From Cryptomeria japonica (lineage: Eukaryota; Streptophyta; Pinopsida; Cupressales; Cupressaceae): a DNA stretch of 64,000 nucleotides. Made by a program: the position numbers and the translations under genes. The stretch spans positions 123,561,640 through 123,625,639 of the forward strand of contig NC_081410.1 of the NCBI RefSeq assembly GCF_030272615.1. Direction: 5' to 3'. Below, piece after piece: positions 44,005-55,210 of the stretch; position 1 is the stretch's first letter; each line of letters starts with the position of its first letter. The notes beneath the pieces were generated by a model. It ran no database searches and was not told where the DNA came from. It saw only the letters and a program-made list of their open reading frames with translations.

Positions 44005-44337
44005 TTGTCTAATACCCCTAAAAGGAAAAAGCAAGCCATCTACCTAGATGAATTCAACTTCAATCAATTGATTCCTGTGAAGCCTAAGGGCACAAAGAAA
44101 ACCAAGACATTATCCAGGGTAAAGGTGGATAAATCAAAAAATAAATATGTTGAGATAGAAATTCCTCCTCCAGATGCAGCTTTGGATAAAGTACACCCTA
44201 CAGACTATGTTATCAATAGGATTAACCTGGGAAAGAAAACTCATGAAGAAATAGTGGAGGATGCTCAAGCCTCTTTTGATAACCTTGTGACAATGTGTAA
44301 TGAGCAAAAGGTCAAGAAGGATAAATTGAAGAAATAG
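44005..44337 (+). pseudogene. Basic/helical segment of G
   Basis: MSNTPKRKKQAIYLDEFNFN, QLIPVKPKGTKKTKTLSRVK, then INLGKKTHEEIVEDAQASFD. PKRKKQ could serve as a nuclear localisation signal. The frame continues past a stop at 44335 with VDQITNVLIKITKSLEVIE, helical in character. Confidence 0.4.
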
Positions 44338-45205
44338 GTGGATCAAATCACTAATGTCTTGATCAAGATAACGAAGTCATTAGAGGTAATTGAACCAGTC
44401 ACTTCATCAGTGGATGAACAAATCATCAAGCAAGTTGAATAGGTCAATTCACATGAGAGATCAGTTGGTGACTGGATGGACCGATTACTAAGTCAAGGAA
44501 CTCATCTCTTATGTTTTGCAATTACCCTAATAAATAATTTAGGAAATGTAAAGTTTGAGATAGATAAGAAATTGGATCTATTCTCAAATGAATTGGAGAT
44601 ACATGATAAGAACTTCAACTTCTAGTTGAAGTTAGAAGATTTTCAATTAGACGTTTTGTTTGACAAAGGAGTCCTTCCTTCAAGAGACATGTATATTGAA
44701 TAGAGAGAGGTATTAGAACATCAAATGAACACCTTAGAGATACTCATCAAAGATATGAGAAAAGACCAAAAGGAATGTAATGATAAGGGAAAGGACATCA
44801 TTGAGAAAATATCAACACTTCCTTGTGCATTCCTTGATGAAAACCAAAAGCCTCTTCATGAATATTGTCATTATCAAATAATTCAACTTACTTATTGGTG
44901 AAGAGGTTGATAAACAAGTGTTCTCATTATCTTCTATTGGCAAGTTAATAGACATCCAAGTCAATCTGGATGATTTAGCCTCTCTTTTGAGAAAGCACAA
45001 AAAATGCTACATGAGCCTCAAAGATTCTATCACTCGGGTCAAAATCATCACAATCCATACCAAGGGACATGATGAAGAAAAAATGAAGGTGGTTCTACAA
45101 ATATTTGAGGATTTCATGAAACAAGATGAAAATGGAGTATCTGGTGACACTCAGTATTTTCTATATTTTAGAAGTTGTAGGTGTATTTTTGTAATAAGAC
45201 TTTGA

Positions 45206-45802
45206 CACCTCAAGTGTCATTTTGTATTTATGTTTTTACATCTAGAGTATGCACGAGTTCTAATTCAAATAGGGCTCTTCTTTGATTTAGTCATAGTTTT
45301 CCTAGATTATCTCATTGCACCTCACCTATATATTTGAGTTTTCTCTTTGTAATTAGTATCTTTAATCTTATACACAAAAACTCTATTGAAGTGAAGAGAA
45401 AATTGAAACTTTGAGTTCATATTGTTGTTGTGCAAATTTGATCAAATAAGAAGAAAGCTTTAAAATTTAAACTTTGTGTTGGATACATTGTGGTTTATGG
45501 TGAGAGTGTTTATATGTCATGCTTGTTATAAAGTTTTATTTAGATCAAGTAAAAGCACTATGGATAAATATGGGTAAAGAGTAGAATAAGTGTTGGTTTG
45601 TAAACTTTGTGTTGCATTTCAACTCTTGTTAAATAGAATTAGTAATTAGAAAAAGAGATAACATTTTGAAGACTTTGAGCTTCATCTTGTTATTTTGAGA
45701 TAAAGTTAGCTGAATTGTAATAAGATAACATTTCGAAGACTTTGTTCTTTTCTTTGTCATTTTGGTAAGGAGATAATAATTTGAAGACTTTGAACTTCAC
45801 AT
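45206..45802 (+). other. LTR-like tail after G with GAAGACTTTGAGCTT repeats
   Basis: No gene. A TATA-like CCTATATATTTGAG lies near 45327. From about 45655 a roughly 50-bp unit (AACATTTTGAAGACTTTGAG, CTTCATCTTGTTAT) recurs at 45665, 45727 and 45773; after S it continues near 49845 and 49935. Could be the U3/R of the element that carried G. Confidence 0.45.
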
Positions 45803-45807
45803 TGTTA
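45803..45807 (+). repeat. Left target-site duplication of S (TGTTA)
   Basis: TGTTA at 45803-45807 and again at 49803-49807, immediately outside TGTAATGCC...GCACTACA. Confidence 0.8.
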
Positions 45808-47679
45808 TGTAATGCCCACCAAAAATACCTTAGAGAAATATAACTAACATGCAAATGGAGATAATTTTTCTTTAAGTAGTCTAATGCATAACATATGTAA
45901 CTTATATAAATACATATCATCATTCTAACATTATCTCATCATGCATATTAATGATTCTAGCATAACCATACTAATAGATCATGCAAGTGGAAATAAATAT
46001 CATTTCAACATCTAACAATCCCTAGGGTATCTTAATGTCATTGCCTAACCTAAGTAACAACATCATAAACAAATCACATCATATCTATACTACTATTGTC
46101 GCTTAATCATTTCATCTAAAACCATAGAGAGACATTTATTACATTTCCTTAATGCATATCCAATACATACCCATTTAATCCTAACTCTAGGTTCATTGTA
46201 ATGCACCAAATCCATATGTTCTTATTACTTGATCCCAACCAATCAAGAGTATCCAATATACAAGGTAACATTCCTAAAGCATAATCCTCCTTTATATATA
46301 TACATACATCATTACTTATTTATTTTTATTACAAGCCACAATACATAGGTTACTACTTCTTCTTTCATGATCTACACTCCCTACAACATGAATTTTAAAC
46401 ATGCAAATACATCACATATCCAACATGGGTTACAATTAATTTAATACAAGAATGATAACCATAACTAACTAATTGATTTCATATACAATGAATACAATAT
46501 TATTCCACATCAATATATGCATAGTCTCCATTTACAAGTATACAAAACTCATGATACAAGGTACAATAATGAATAGCCAAGTCTCATAGATACACAATAA
46601 TCTGCTACATGAATCCAATCATGAATCGGAGAGATAGAGAATCCACATCCACATATGAGCATCCAATAAAGAGAACATCCCAATGGAAGAAGGCATCAAA
46701 CCACCTAACCATGTGGAACTAATAAGGAAATACCCCCTGTGCTAGGAGATGACACAAAGTACCGCACACACTCTAGACCTAGGTTGACACCTAACAACCA
46801 AAGGACATAGACACAACAATAACCACATATACAATAATCCAAATTACATCACAAGGCTAAATTGAAAGCATAAAACTCCTAGACGCAAATCAACAAACGT
46901 GGCATAAGGAACAAGGACACATGTAGGGAAGAGTTTCATCACATGCTACCCTCACAAAGAAGGGAGTTCCATACTCCTGATAGACATGTGGAACTACAGC
47001 TCAACCTATATGAGAAATAAGGGAGTATGGTTTATCCGGTTACCAAATCTTCCTAATCTTATCCCAAAACAACCTCCATGGGACTAAACATTGAGCCTCA
47101 AAAACTCTATTCATTATCTTGATTAAATGAATTCTAAATACCCAATCCATCTAATAAATTGTTTAAGGTTATCACTTGATTACTTAATAAAAACTTTCAT
47201 GAGCTCCTAGAAGTCTAGACCACAAGCATGCTTACCAAGAACCTCTTGGTAGCCTATTCTCATGTGACCTCGACCAACACATGAAATCCCATCCCCCTAG
47301 CCATGTTCCAAGACCTTAGGGTAATAACATATCAACAAGGAGGCTCATTCAAATCCACATAACAACATCCATATATAACATATTCTATTATGAAATAGTA
47401 TCCAAATGCCATAGCGCCATATTTCATGAATCACCATAAAGATAACCAAGAGACTCATAATCATATAGATAACAGTAGGGCACAATTCTTCGTACTAGAA
47501 CCATAAAATGTCGATAATGCTAAATAATCCACTTTTGATCACAAATACAAATTTGAAACAATAATGGGAATCTTGAAAATAGCCTCTAGAGTAAAACAAA
47601 AATTTCGAAAACAAACAAAATCAGAAAAAAGACTCAGAAAGGCCAAAGCAACCATACAGAATCAACATCGCATTCACAA

Positions 47680-48085
47680 CACTCTACAACGCATACACAG
47701 GGTTTTATCATACATGCAACAGTTACCGCATAACATCAAATAGACTAAACAATGCATCCATGATACTCTACAACACCTACATAGTTACCATAGAACGTCT
47801 AACAAACTAACCAATGCATTTGCGACACTCTGTGATGCATACACAGTTACTGCAGAACATATAATAGACTAACCAATGATTTCACGACACTTTGTGACAC
47901 ATATACAATTACTATAAAACATCTAACAAACTAGCTGGTGCATTCGTGATACTCTATGACGCATACACAGTTATTGTATAACATCTAACAGACTAACTGA
48001 TGTATTCGTGACACTCTATGATGCATACATAGTTTCTACAACATATCTAACAAACTAACTAGTGCATTTGCAACACCCAGCAAAA
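47680..48085. repeat. 62-bp tandem repeat array in S
   Basis: The landmark (C/T)ACTCTRTG occurs at 47764, 47826, 47888, 47950 and 48012, with a diverged copy near 48074: an exact 62-bp period. An earlier copy at 47680 is 84 bp away. Unit content: GCATTCGTGACACTCTATGA, CGCATACACAGTTA, AACATCTAACARACTAACT. Confidence 0.9.
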
Positions 48086-48789
48086 CTAACGAGACACCAA
48101 CAACTCCAAATGCTGAAAAAATCACAGCAAGCATTTCCAAAAATTTTAACCCAAGAATATGATAGTCCCAATCATTACACTTATAATTGATTTACTTAAT
48201 TCCTTAGCAACCCAAAATTTCCCACAGACAATTTTTTCCAACACAAGCTTTTCAAAAATAAATACAAAGAAGGATAAATCCTCTGACCTGGTAATAGTAG
48301 AAAATGGACAATAAAATTTAATGAAGCACAATCCCAAATCTAAACTCCAATTCCAAATTCAAATCCAAAATCAAAATCAAGAATTTCACAATAATGAAAA
48401 TAATCTTCAGCAAGCCAACCCACAACAATGCATAGAAAGCCTTATAAGTATAACTTCATTCAAAACTATGAAATATGTTGGCTAATAAAAAATAATTAAA
48501 ATATAATATCTCCCCCCTACCATACCCAAAACTAAGGTGAAAATGATGTAAAATAATATTATTTAAATTGCCCAAAACTCTCCACCAATCATGAAATAGG
48601 GTAGGTAGAGTAAATAATAATTAAATAAGACAAATGAGTAAACAGAGAATAAGAATAGCCCAATAATTAAATAATCAAATGGGTAATAATATAAATGCCC
48701 AATAAATGTTAAACTACAAAATAGTATAAATAAATAAACAATTAAATAATAATATCTTCACAATCACAACTTCCAAGAGGGTCAATCAT

Positions 48790-49150
48790 AACAAGGGGTT
48801 AGTAAATAAATAATAACAAATAAATAACCAATAAATGAATAAATAAACAATAAAGCAAATAGATAAACAATCAATAAAATAATCAATAAATAACCAACAA
48901 TAAATAAATGAATAATAAATAAATTAATAAATCCAATAAATCAAACACTCAAATAATAAATATCCAAATAAACATTAAACCATCGAATAATAATAATAAA
49001 AGGCAAGAATAAAATATAAATCCATTAAATAACATTAATAAATAATAATTATCAAATAATAATAATCACACATTAATAGAAAATATTAATGTAATCCACC
49101 AATTTATTTTAATACTTAACAAACTCTATGAATCAATTAATTATTAATTT
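48790..49150. repeat. AATAAATA-rich low-complexity stretch in S
   Basis: Long run of interspersed AATAAATAA, CAATAAAT and AATAATAA words with no fixed period; no gene. Confidence 0.8.
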
Positions 49151-49807
49151 AATAAAATAAGACAAACTCATAAGGCAACCCGAATTAGGGTTGAACATAC
49201 CACATGAAGCTAAACCAATGACTCAAGCCAAGACACTAACTAACAAGGTTATCAACTTAAGCCTAGAGTGTGTAGAAGGAACTCATGTCACCTCCGATCA
49301 ACTTACCATTGGGATAAAGACACGCTTAGACCTGTGAGATCAGGTGGAGTCGATGTCTAGTACCTACAAACTTGCAACCACCAATATCCACAAAATAACA
49401 TATACAATAACATGTATTATAAATAATCATGCAAGTGATAGAGAATCACAACGTCATATCATGCTCGTAATGAGTGGTATGACATTGTATCTATTGCGGA
49501 TACAGTATTAAAAATTCACAACAATCATAGCATCAAATCATCAAATTATAATCATGAAGCAGGGTTAGCATTAGCAAGATATCATCATAAATAATATATA
49601 ATGAGTGCATGAAAATTACCAAATGTAAGTCTATCCATCATAACAATCTAGAAAGTATCAAGTGTCAATATAGAAATGTCTAGCATCATCAATAAGCATC
49701 CAAACATAGATAGAGTCATAAGTATAAATCAAAACATCATCAAAGAGTCTAGGCAAGTCTATCAATTCATAAACAAAAGATGAAGTCAGGAGAGGCACTA
49801 CATGTTA

Positions 49808-50362
49808 TTTCAAGAAAATATTATCAAAAGTTATAATAAGATATCAAAGGAAAGACTTTGTGCTTTTCTTTGATTATCTCAGTTGACACTGTGGGTTACA
49901 AAGGTTATTTGAAGAAAAGTTGATAAGATAATAGTGATTTGTAAGACTTTGAGCTTAAGCATTGTTTTCTCGTCCTGGGGGAGCAACAAAGGACTTTGAG
50001 CCTTCACATAAACTTTGGTTCTTTATTCGCATTTTTCATTCAGATGCTCTAAGTTATTTCTTTGTAACTTTAAAGCTAGAATAATTATTACTGCTCAAGA
50101 TTGTAAATTATTTTAATTTTTTTTAAGAAAAAGAGGAAAGAATAACATATATTCTAAAGGGAGAATAGGATGATGTACCGCCCAATTTTAGATTGGAAAT
50201 CATAGTTTTTATTTTATTCTATATAAGGAGAGTAGTAAACAAAAGGGGGAGCATTCCATTATAATTAGGAGAGATTTAATGTCACGTAATATGGCTGAAA
50301 CCACAATTTTGTGAACTTCCCCAGTTTACAAAATTATCAACCAACATATACCATTACATTTG
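49808..50362 (+). other. Continuation of the G-side tail after S
   Basis: No gene. Continues the AAGACTTTG(A/T)GCTT repeats (49855, 49940, 49990). A purine run AAAAGGGGGAGCATT near 50240 resembles a copia PPT, and TCTATATAAGGAG near 50218 resembles a TATA box. Confidence 0.35.
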
Positions 50363-51448
50363 AAAATAGGGAGGAATCAAATAGATCTAGCCACAAATCA
50401 GCAAGCATGGGCTAAGAGTTCTTATTAGATTTGGATGAATTGATTAAACCTTTTTCAAACTCGATTGCCAAAATTAGAGTAAAAGTGTTGGAAATAGAAG
50501 TAAAAATGCATAAATAGTAAGCTACAATCATAGGATTGAGCCACAAACTTGGATCAGAGAAATGTAAGAAAACACAGACCTACTCCCTGATGGAGCTCCA
50601 AAAATATCAAAATCATGGTGGTGGTCGCTCTAGTCCTCCGAACTTTTTGCACTCCAAAGCGGGATTGATTCGTCAATATAAATAATGCTTGTTCTGAAGA
50701 TCACATCTTTGTACTTGTTTCCTACACACATATTGAAAGGGAAATAGGTTGGGAATAGGGGTTTGCCTAAGTTAAACCCCAGTTTTAGAATTAACCATGA
50801 CATAGAAATGAAAGATAATTGAATTTCAATAATGGAATTGTTCTCCTTTTGAGGGAGATGTTGAATAATGACTGAAACACAAATCATATACCTCCTTGTG
50901 AAGTTTTCTTTGTCTCCACACGAGATTAGGGACAATATAGAACATGAATGTCAACTCTAATCCTTTAATATTGACTTTATCTTTGCCCCAATGCTTGAAG
51001 GAAGACTGATTCCTTTCTCACTTGAATTTGAATGCTTGATTGTTTGATGTCAAATTGATTTTATGCGTCCTCTTTTTTTTAAATGAGAGGGGAAAATCTA
51101 CTTTTATACTTGCCAATCAAAAAACATATTATTTTTTCAATATGAGCAGACATGGGGCTGGATTTCCCACTCAATTTTTGAGATGGCCAAGGGGCTCAAA
51201 GCAAGGCCCTATTTGGGAGGACCAAGGCGTGGTGCCCTAGTCCTATTGAGGACCAAAGTGACAAGCCCTAGTCCTATCCAATTTTGGGGCTAGGACAAAG
51301 GGTTGAATGATGTATAAAGTCAATATGAAGATAATATTGCATGGCATGAGAAGAATCAAGTCCCAATTAGGCCTAGTGGCACAAACGCTAAGGTGAGGAC
51401 CCTAATGCAGTCAAAGTTATAAGGGAGTACAATTTAATACTTTGCACA
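50363..51448 (-). repeat. F LTR copy 1 (left)
   Basis: Coding strand start TGTGCAAAGTATTAAATTG at 51448, homologous to copy 2 along about 1.1 kb (shared blocks: AATAGATCTAGYCACAAAYCA, AAATGCATAAATAGTAAGCT, GGATTGAGCCAC, GCCTAAGT.AAACCC, TTTTATACTTGCCA). TATA on the coding strand AAGTATAAAAG at 51101-51110. Two 27-bp palindromes at 51218 and 51249. No PPT beside it, so it may be a solo or fragmentary LTR. The ORF 50630-50935 inside is incidental. Confidence 0.75.
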
Positions 51449-52779
51449 TACCTATCTCGATGCCTTCATTGGATCATTTTCTTTCCATTTGATCTCCATA
51501 TTGTTCAATTTGAATCGAATCATTTTATGGTTGAAATGGGCAAGGTTTATTAGTGATCAGCCATTTTTTGGCATCATGTTTGGATATGCTTTATGGGTTT
51601 TCTCATTGGAGTGGTAGGGTGATCATTTTTATTTTCCTTGTTCGAAGCTTGGCTATGATTATTGATTGGAGATCAACATCACTTTTCATTTTTGGCTCAA
51701 CCTTTGAATTCTTTTGGGATCTGCAATCAATGTTCTTATAGATTGGGAGTATTGTGCAGGCGAGCTCATTTTATTGTGAGTGGTAGGTCTCGAGTTGCAT
51801 TGCTTCCTCATTATCTATGTGATTGGCCATGTTTATTTGTTTGCCAAGGCCCATGTATGTGTAAGTTTCTATATTTTATTCAGCATAAATTTATTTCTTT
51901 GCAAACCTATGTAGGTACCCTCTTGTGTGGGAGGTGGAGTGTGGGTTGTGGAGGCCCCATGTGGGCCCACCACTTAGTTTAAAAGTTTATGAAAACTTTT
52001 TAATCATTTTATTTATAAAATAAAGATGATTTTTTATTCCCACAAGTAATATGCTACATATTAGGAATATTCTTTTTTTTATGTATCATTGACATTAGTA
52101 TATCCAATGGAATTTTGACCCCCCTCTCATTGAGGTTTTTAGTTTTCGAGTTGAACTTTGAAGGCTCATATCTCAGGCATCCAACCTCCTTTTTCAATGA
52201 ATTTTTTTTATTCGAGGTGGAATTTTTTACTCTTTATAGTGGTGTGAGTGGTTTACTATTTTGATGCATGGATTTTTTAGAAAATGCATATTTTTGTTTG
52301 TAGCTGAGTAATCCTCATTTTTGCAACTTCAGAGACTTCATTTGGGCTCATGCAGACTCCTTTTCAAGTGCCATTTTTTTTAAAGTGCATAGTTTTTTGT
52401 GTTCTTTATATTTATGCTATCATTTTGTAGTAATTGTGAGTAGAAATTGTACTTTCATCATATGGTCATTTTTGGCCTATTTTGACACTTGTAATGCTTG
52501 GATATCAGTTTGATCATTTGCATGTCATTTGAGTCTACTATAGCCTACTTTGGAGAGATAAAAATTGAAATAAGAAGCCCACTTTGCCCTTGTTTGCAAG
52601 TTTCCCATTGTACACACACTGAGTATAAAGTGTGAAATTATCATTTTTTTTATTTTTTATTTTTTTTTTGGTGGGGGGGGTGGTGGATGGTTCTTTGATT
52701 GAGTGAATTTGGGGGGGTGTATTATGCAATTGTTCATCTCTCTCTATCTTGTGCTCTTTCATTTTGTTTCTATAGGTTA
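51449..52779 (+). other. No gene seen; possible copia leader
   Basis: T-rich sequence with poly-T and G-run tracts (52645-52682, 52711-52718). It ends in the copia gag fragment, so its last part may be that element's 5' leader. ORFs at 51553 and 51662 have no recognisable content. Confidence 0.35.
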
Positions 52780-52797
52780 TCCTAAATTTCCCCTTAT

Positions 52798-53131
52798 AAC
52801 TCCAAATAATTATGCATGATGGAAAATTAAAGCATGGAGTAATCTAATGGAAAAATAACTCATTTATTACATAAATGGAACAATGACAACACCAACTGAT
52901 CCTAAATTTGATCCTAATGATCAGTTGGATTGTCTCACTAAAAATTTCATGGCCCTTGAAAATTTGAGAATGTATCAAATGATCTCATTTTTCACATTGA
53001 CAAATGTATTGTAGTCAAGGATGCTTGGGATATATATGCTAAATTGTATGATCAAGTTGATGAGATCAAGGGCGACAAGCTTGAAAATGAACTCACATTG
53101 TTGTATCCCTTGAAGGATATAGTAAAATGGT
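52798..53131 (+). pseudogene. gag: Ty1/copia gag fragment
   Basis: TPNNYA-stop-WKIKAWSNLMEK-stop-LIYYINGTM is the N-terminal gag signature (Asn-Tyr-x-x-Trp-Lys). After a frameshift, IDKCIVVKDAWDIYAKLYDQ and EIKGDKLENELTLLYPLKD match the UBN2-like Ala-Trp-Asp-x-Leu block. Only about 110 residues remain before the F LTR begins, so the element was cut by that insertion. Confidence 0.7.
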
Positions 53132-53185
53132 GAAATTAGGGTTTCCACAACTAAGTGTATGAAAACCACTAAATTTCACTTGGGG

Positions 53186-54289
53186 CACCTTACATTCAAA
53201 AGAGTGTTGCAATCCAATAGATCTAGTCACAAACCAACAAGGATTAGGATTGAGAATTTTGATTGGATTGGATTTTTAATAATATGAATTAATTAAACCT
53301 CTTTTGTAAATTGAATTGCTGAAATTAGGGTAAAAGTACTATAAATTGAAGTAGAAATGCATAAATAGTAAGCTACAGTTGTGGGATTGAGCCACGAACG
53401 TGGATCTGAGCAATGTAAGCAAATTCAGACCTACTCCTAGAAAGAGTTCCCAAAATGTCAGGACGGTGGTATTAGTCACCCTGATCCTTTAAAATTTTCA
53501 TGCTCTGAAGGGGGATAGATTCATCACTATAAATAATTCTTATTCTAAAAATTGCAGCTCCATACCTATTTCCTACACAGAGAAAGAAGGGTAAATAGGT
53601 TGCGAATAGGGTTTTGCCTAAGTCAAACCCTGGTTTAGGAATTAATCTTGAATGAAATATTACAAATACCGAAATAAATAATGGAAATATACCTTGGATC
53701 TATAATTATTGATGATGATGCTTTGTTTCTTGAATGTAATCATTTATGTCATATGAAATAGCATGAACATGACAAAGCCCTAATCACATACACATACACA
53801 TGCTTGCATATAAATGATGTAATGTTGCTCCACAATGGATGAAAAAAGAATATGTATACTTGAAGACCTTTAGAAGTGCTTGATGATGAACGCCTCAAAG
53901 CTTAAATGATGAATTTCTTGAATACGGATTGGATGGAGGCCTTATAATTCTCCTATTATTATCGAAATGAGAGGGGTGGACCTCCTTTTATACTTGCCAT
54001 TCAAAAACATCTTCATTTTCTAACATAAGCTGACATGGAGATCACATTCCTACCAACTCATTATAACCATTACGAGGTCCAAATTAAGGCCTCAATTGGG
54101 AGGACCAAGGTGCCATGCCCTAGTCCTACCCTATTTAAGGACCAGAACAAAGGGGCCATGTAATGTGCAAAGAGGAAATGAGGGTATATTTGAATGGCAT
54201 GAGAAGAATTAGGTCCTAGTCTATCTTACGCTAAGATGAGGACCCAAATGTGGACCAAATTATAAGAGAGTACAATTTAGGATGCTACA
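53186..54289 (-). repeat. F LTR copy 2 (right), a 3' LTR
   Basis: The coding strand begins TGTAGCATCCTAAATTGTAC at 54289, directly after a PPT, so it is a 3' LTR whose element lies to the right. TATA on the coding strand AAGTATAAAAGG at 53986-53995 within ATGGCAAGTATAAAAGG, matching ATTGGCAAGTATATAAAC of E. One 27-bp palindrome at 54101-54127. The left edge is approximate (homology with copy 1 starts at TTACATT near 53190). Confidence 0.8.
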
Positions 54290-54306
54290 TTTAGCCCCCA
54301 CTTTAG
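54290..54306 (-). promoter_or_regulatory. Polypurine tract of F
   Basis: The coding strand reads CTAAAGTGGGGGCTAAA before the LTR start; the same CTAAAGTGGGGGCTAAATCT precedes the 3' LTR of E at 61404. This ties F to the E family. Confidence 0.85.
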
Positions 54307-54824
54307 TGGGAGTATGAGCTTATGAAAATACTCATGGTAAAGTATATGAAAGAGAGATGAAGAAGATGAGTAATGAGGAGCATATTCACAAAAAGTTTAT
54401 GACATCACTAAGTTCAAGGAACCAATCCCCCAATATTGGGATATTTAACTCACTCAAACATATGCAAAGGCACACAAAACAAGACAAAAATAAGAAGGCA
54501 AACAAAATAAAAATAAGGACATAAAAAGATAAACAAAAGACAAAAGACACAAAAACAAGACATCAAGTCAACTAGATGAAGAGACATCAATATCAAAACG
54601 TTTGAAACACTAATATCATTTTGAAAAATGTCATCCTAATAACACAAGAGATCACATAAAATAGAAAAGCACGCATCATCCATGAGTTATCAATAGCAAA
54701 AGCTATGAACTCGTGAAGAAAAGAGAAGAGCACAAATGTACCATAGATGTATTTTTGTAGGTGATCTGATCTAGAGTAGGGGTGAACAACTTCAAAACAA
54801 CCTTAAAAAAGTGTCTTTGTGTAG
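54307..54824 (-). other. 3' untranslated part of F, cut by E
   Basis: No gene. On the coding strand ACTTTACCATGAGTATTTTC and AAGCTCATACTCCCACTAAA correspond to ACTTTACCAGAAGTATCAAC and TACGCTTATACTCCCGCTAA of the 3' UTR of E. E begins at 54825. Confidence 0.55.
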
Positions 54825-54991
54825 TGTCCTAAAATTGTGACACTTGCAATTTCGACTGCATTTGGGTCTTCACGATGGCGATGCAACACTGAACCTGAAT
54901 GGAGACCCCAAAACCTATTTATGACACCAAAAACTGCATTTTTCAGCACCCTGGACTGATCCTCCTTGCACCCTGTTGTCCCTGGAGGTGG

Positions 54992-55080
54992 GACCATGGC
55001 GCCCAGCGCCCTGGTCCTTCAGGACTAGGGCACCCAATGCCCTGGTCCCCTAGGACCATGGCGCCCAGCGCCCTGGTCCC
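54992..55080. repeat. Three 27-bp palindromes at 31-bp period (5' LTR of E)
   Basis: Units 54992-55018, 55023-55049 and 55054-55080. Pattern GGACCATGGCGCCCAGCGCC then CTGGTCC; arms GGACCA.GGCGC and GCGCC.TGGTCC. Four-base spacers, exact 31-bp period. The middle unit has compensatory-looking changes (GGACTAGGGCA...TGCCCTGGTCC). Confidence 0.95.
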
Positions 55081-55202
55081 TGGCCCTATTTTTGGGCCTG
55101 GTCTCTTTTGGGTCTTGGGTCTTTATGTTTGCAAATTGGAAAATAATCTTCCCAGGTTAGCCTAAGGTCAGAAAAATCAGTCTTTTAACCCTAATTGGCA
55201 AG

Positions 55203-55210
55203 TATATAAA
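55203..55210 (+). promoter_or_regulatory. TATA box of E LTR
   Basis: TATATAAA in ATTGGCAAGTATATAAACTA; the same core is at 61847 in the 3' LTR and, diverged, in both F LTRs. Confidence 0.7.

Larger units (their letters stand above)
41796..45205 (+). pseudogene. G: decayed 3.4 kb coding region of unknown family
   Basis: A chain of + strand frames: 41796-42128 (LDLEEFLKRVKEPLVSYKME, then LDKDFFDTFFKFL), broken sequence, 42606-42818 (VLDEAYNIVNYYGCIFLQFP, GIGCFDGDPFMLPRYPSDKI), 43334-43702 (strongly acidic, DEDEEEFLDEEGEKIEEEEL), 44005-44337 (basic then helical), and 44338-45205 with long helical stretches broken by single stops. The order (globular start, acidic linker, charged coiled-coil-like tail) suggests one large ancestral protein. 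No gag, protease, RT or integrase motif is visible. Could be an accessory ORF of a retroelement or a captured gene; I cannot tell. Confidence 0.5.
45808..49802. mobile_element. S: 4.0 kb candidate solo LTR
   Basis: Starts TGTAATGCCCACCAAAAATA and ends GAGGCACTACA: TG...CA ends with a short inverted TGTARTGCC terminus, and 5-bp TSD TGTTA on both sides. No ORF, PBS or PPT inside and no internal repeat of its ends, so it is best read as one very long LTR left by recombination. AT-rich, with a 62-bp tandem array (47680-48085) and an AATAAATAA-rich stretch (48790-49150). Orientation not determined. Confidence 0.7.

Noticed and set aside
50630-50935. 101-residue - strand ORF
   Set aside because: Inside F LTR copy 1; the homologous part of copy 2 is not open.
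52640-52720. Poly-T/poly-G tract as regulatory G-quadruplex
   Set aside because: G runs of seven to eight are isolated; too few evenly spaced runs to support a quadruplex.
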